Of a stretch of 7,696 bases of DNA, positions 6,843 to 7,696 are shown in pieces (positions within the stretch are counted from its first letter, which is position 1; each line of letters begins with the position of its first letter). The stretch covers positions 1 through 7,696 of the forward strand of contig JACUUW010000088.1 of the NCBI GenBank assembly GCA_014859075.1, given 5' to 3'. The translations under genes were made by a program, and so were the position numbers. The stretch comes from Desulforudis sp. GTDB taxonomy: Bacteria > Bacillota > Desulfotomaculia > Desulfotomaculales > Desulforudaceae. The notes under the pieces are model-generated. The model was not told where the DNA came from. It made no database searches and saw nothing but the letters and a program-made list of their open reading frames with translations.

Positions 6843-6863
6843 GAAGTGAGAAGTGGGAAGTGG
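6836..6863 (+). repeat. Four tandem copies of a 7-bp unit, GAAGTGR
   Basis: Units start at 6836, 6843, 6850 and 6857. They read GAAGTGA twice, then GAAGTGG twice. The TGA of feoB (6840-6842) lies inside the first unit. Degenerate G-rich copies may continue to about 6895. Such heptamers can change length by slippage, which here would move the C-terminus of FeoB only slightly but alter spacing to the next gene. Confidence 0.85.
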
Positions 6864-6892
6864 GGGATAGAGGTGCGTAGTGAGGATGCGGG

Positions 6893-7057
6893 ATGGAATT
6901 GAAGAAGATTAGACATGGCAAACAGGTGTGCCCCCGTTGCGGATACCCGGCAAAAGCTGAAGACCGGCGCTGCCCGCGGTGCTGCCGGGCTCTGGTGGAA
7001 ACAGGTTGCGCGCATTGCCGGGCCTGTCGGACCTGCCGGGGGAACGGCAAGGGCTGA
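6893..7057 (+). CDS. Small cysteine-rich (zinc-ribbon or Fe-S-like) protein
   Basis: An unrecognised 54-residue reading frame with nine cysteines: CxxC at 13-16, CxxCC at 27-31, and a CxxCxxCxxC run at 39-48 (CAHCRACRTC). It is rich in Arg and Lys and has no membrane segment. A Shine-Dalgarno TGAGGA (6881-6886) lies six bases before the ATG. The first two CxxC pairs (13/16 and 27/30, ten residues apart) fit a zinc ribbon. The last four cysteines have the spacing seen in ferredoxin-type 4Fe-4S motifs, so iron binding is also possible. It lies 50 bp after feoB and 80 bp before the regulator, probably on the feo transcript. This position recalls FeoC, a small protein of enterobacterial feo operons, but no sequence likeness to FeoC is claimed. 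An overlapping frame (6915-7097) lacks comparable signals. That it is a gene is likely; its function is unknown. Confidence 0.7.
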   Translation: MELKKIRHGKQVCPRCGYPAKAEDRRCPRCCRALVETGCAHCRACRTCRGNGKG

Positions 7058-7081
7058 AGGTGTAATTTATTCCCAGCAACA

Positions 7082-7110
7082 TTTACGGGTGGAGTAGGAT
7101 TGGATATACT
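7082..7110 (+). promoter_or_regulatory. Promoter for the DtxR-type regulator
   Basis: TTTACG (7082-7087, 4/6) and TATACT (7105-7110, 5/6) are separated by 17 bp, upstream of the regulator start at 7138. No good iron box is visible here. The regulator therefore seems able to be made independently of the feo promoters, in addition to read-through from them. Confidence 0.5.
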
Positions 7111-7137
7111 GGGAAAAAGCAGACGGGAGGCACGATC

Positions 7138-7611
7138 ATGACCGGGTACTCCCAGTCGATAGAAGACTACCTTGAGGCGCTTTACGTGATCGGGCTGGAC
7201 CAAAAAGTGGTACGGGTCAAGGACGTGGCGCAGTCCTTGGGCGTTACCAGGCCATCGGTGGTGGCTGCGGTTAAGATCCTTTCGGAGAAGGGTCTGGTCG
7301 AGCAGGAAAAGTACGGGCACATTGAGCTTACCGCGAAGGGCGAGGCGGTGGCCAAGGAGATCTACGCCCGGCACCAGATGCTTTACGCCTTTTTCAGCGA
7401 GATTCTGGGTCTGGACCCGGATGTGGCCGAGCAGGACGCCTGTCGGGTGGAACACGACCTGTCCCCCGAAGCCCGGGAACGGTTGATGAAAATGGTCGAG
7501 TTTATACGTTCCTGTCGTGAAGACCAGGTGCAGTTTCTGGAGCGTTTCAATCGTTTCGTTCAGACCGGGGAACGGGGTTTTTGCAGGGGTTGCCCGGTTA
7601 CCACCGATTGA
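7138..7611 (+). CDS. DtxR/MntR-family metal-dependent transcriptional regulator
   Basis: A 157-residue repressor without the C-terminal SH3 domain of full DtxR/IdeR (~230 residues), so MntR-sized. The N-terminal winged helix-turn-helix (~1-70) includes the SIEDYLEALY helix (7-16), the helix-turn-helix around VKDVAQSLGVTRPSVVAAV (27-45), and a wing through YGHIELTAKG (59-68). The dimerisation and metal domain follows (~71-140), with H79 and CRVEH (102-106). By alignment with the known families, C102, E105 and H106 correspond to DtxR metal ligands, while D10 corresponds to MntR D8 where DtxR has Met. The tail carries a CxxC (149-152). The start has GGGAGG at 7125-7130. It likely represses feoAB through the boxes at 4304 and 4434. 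Fe(II) is the likely metal from context, but the sequence alone does not exclude Mn(II). Confidence 0.92.
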   Translation: MTGYSQSIEDYLEALYVIGLDQKVVRVKDVAQSLGVTRPSVVAAVKILSEKGLVEQEKYGHIELTAKGEAVAKEIYARHQMLYAFFSEILGLDPDVAEQDACRVEHDLSPEARERLMKMVEFIRSCREDQVQFLERFNRFVQTGERGFCRGCPVTTD

Positions 7612-7617
7612 ATTCGA

Positions 7618-7644
7618 GCCGTCAAAGCCCAACGGCAGGTTTTT
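7618..7644 (+). terminator. Possible intrinsic terminator after the regulator
   Basis: GCCGT (7618-7622) pairs with ACGGC (7632-7636) around a nine-base loop, followed after three bases by TTTTT (7640-7644). The position, seven bases after the stop codon, is right, but the five-pair stem is short. No gene is visible in the remaining bases to 7696. Confidence 0.4.
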
Positions 7645-7696
7645 GAGCAAGGAACGTCAAATTATTAAAAAGTCACCACGAAGTGCCGGCGCGACT

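Noticed and set aside
5172..7015. Two long minus-strand open frames (5172-6239 and 5912-7015)
   Set aside because: Both are antisense shadows of feoB and have low-complexity compositions without family motifs.
6915..7097. 60-codon plus-strand frame overlapping the cysteine-rich gene
   Set aside because: No ribosome site or motif is seen, and the overlapping frame from 6893 has both a good Shine-Dalgarno and regular CxxC spacing.
1..7696. CRISPR arrays, tRNA or rRNA genes, transposases or attachment sites
   Set aside because: I saw no spaced repeats, cloverleaf or rRNA-like stretches, or recombinase genes on either strand.

Overview
The window reads left to right on the + strand throughout. 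It looks like chromosomal DNA of a GC-rich, anaerobic, Gram-positive bacterium. Strong purine-rich Shine-Dalgarno sites, a DapL-type aminotransferase, a YibE/F membrane protein, a DUF2325 protein and a FeoA/FeoB pair next to a DtxR-type regulator all fit a clostridial lineage such as the Desulfotomaculum/Pelotomaculum group. That placement is inference from gene content, and I cannot name a species.

Positions 1-4214 hold four genes of unrelated or unknown function, tightly spaced (27-44 bp gaps). They are the 3' part of an MFS transporter, a class I/II PLP aminotransferase of the LL-diaminopimelate aminotransferase type, a 361-residue protein ending in a DUF2325 domain, and a YibE/F-family multipass membrane protein. 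An imperfect terminator-like element follows the last of these.

Positions 4215-7696 form an iron-uptake locus. A 290-bp intergenic region carries two sigma-A-type promoters. Each is followed by a DtxR/IdeR-type iron box (16/19 and 13/19 matches to the classical consensus as I recall it). Then come feoA, a hairpin, feoB, a 7-bp tandem repeat that contains the feoB stop codon, a 54-codon cysteine-rich gene that is easy to miss, and a DtxR/MntR-family regulator with its own promoter. The inferred logic is that the regulator, loaded with Fe(II), binds both boxes and shuts down feoAB when iron is sufficient. When iron is scarce, FeoB with its partner FeoA imports Fe(II).

The most unusual items are four. 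The tiny nine-cysteine protein lies between feoB and the regulator and contains a CxxCxxCxxC run. The regulator's predicted metal site mixes MntR-like and DtxR-like ligands and is followed by a C-terminal CxxC. FeoB is divergent, with a His/Cys-rich N-terminus and non-standard gate motifs. The DUF2325 protein carries an unassigned beta-rich middle region.
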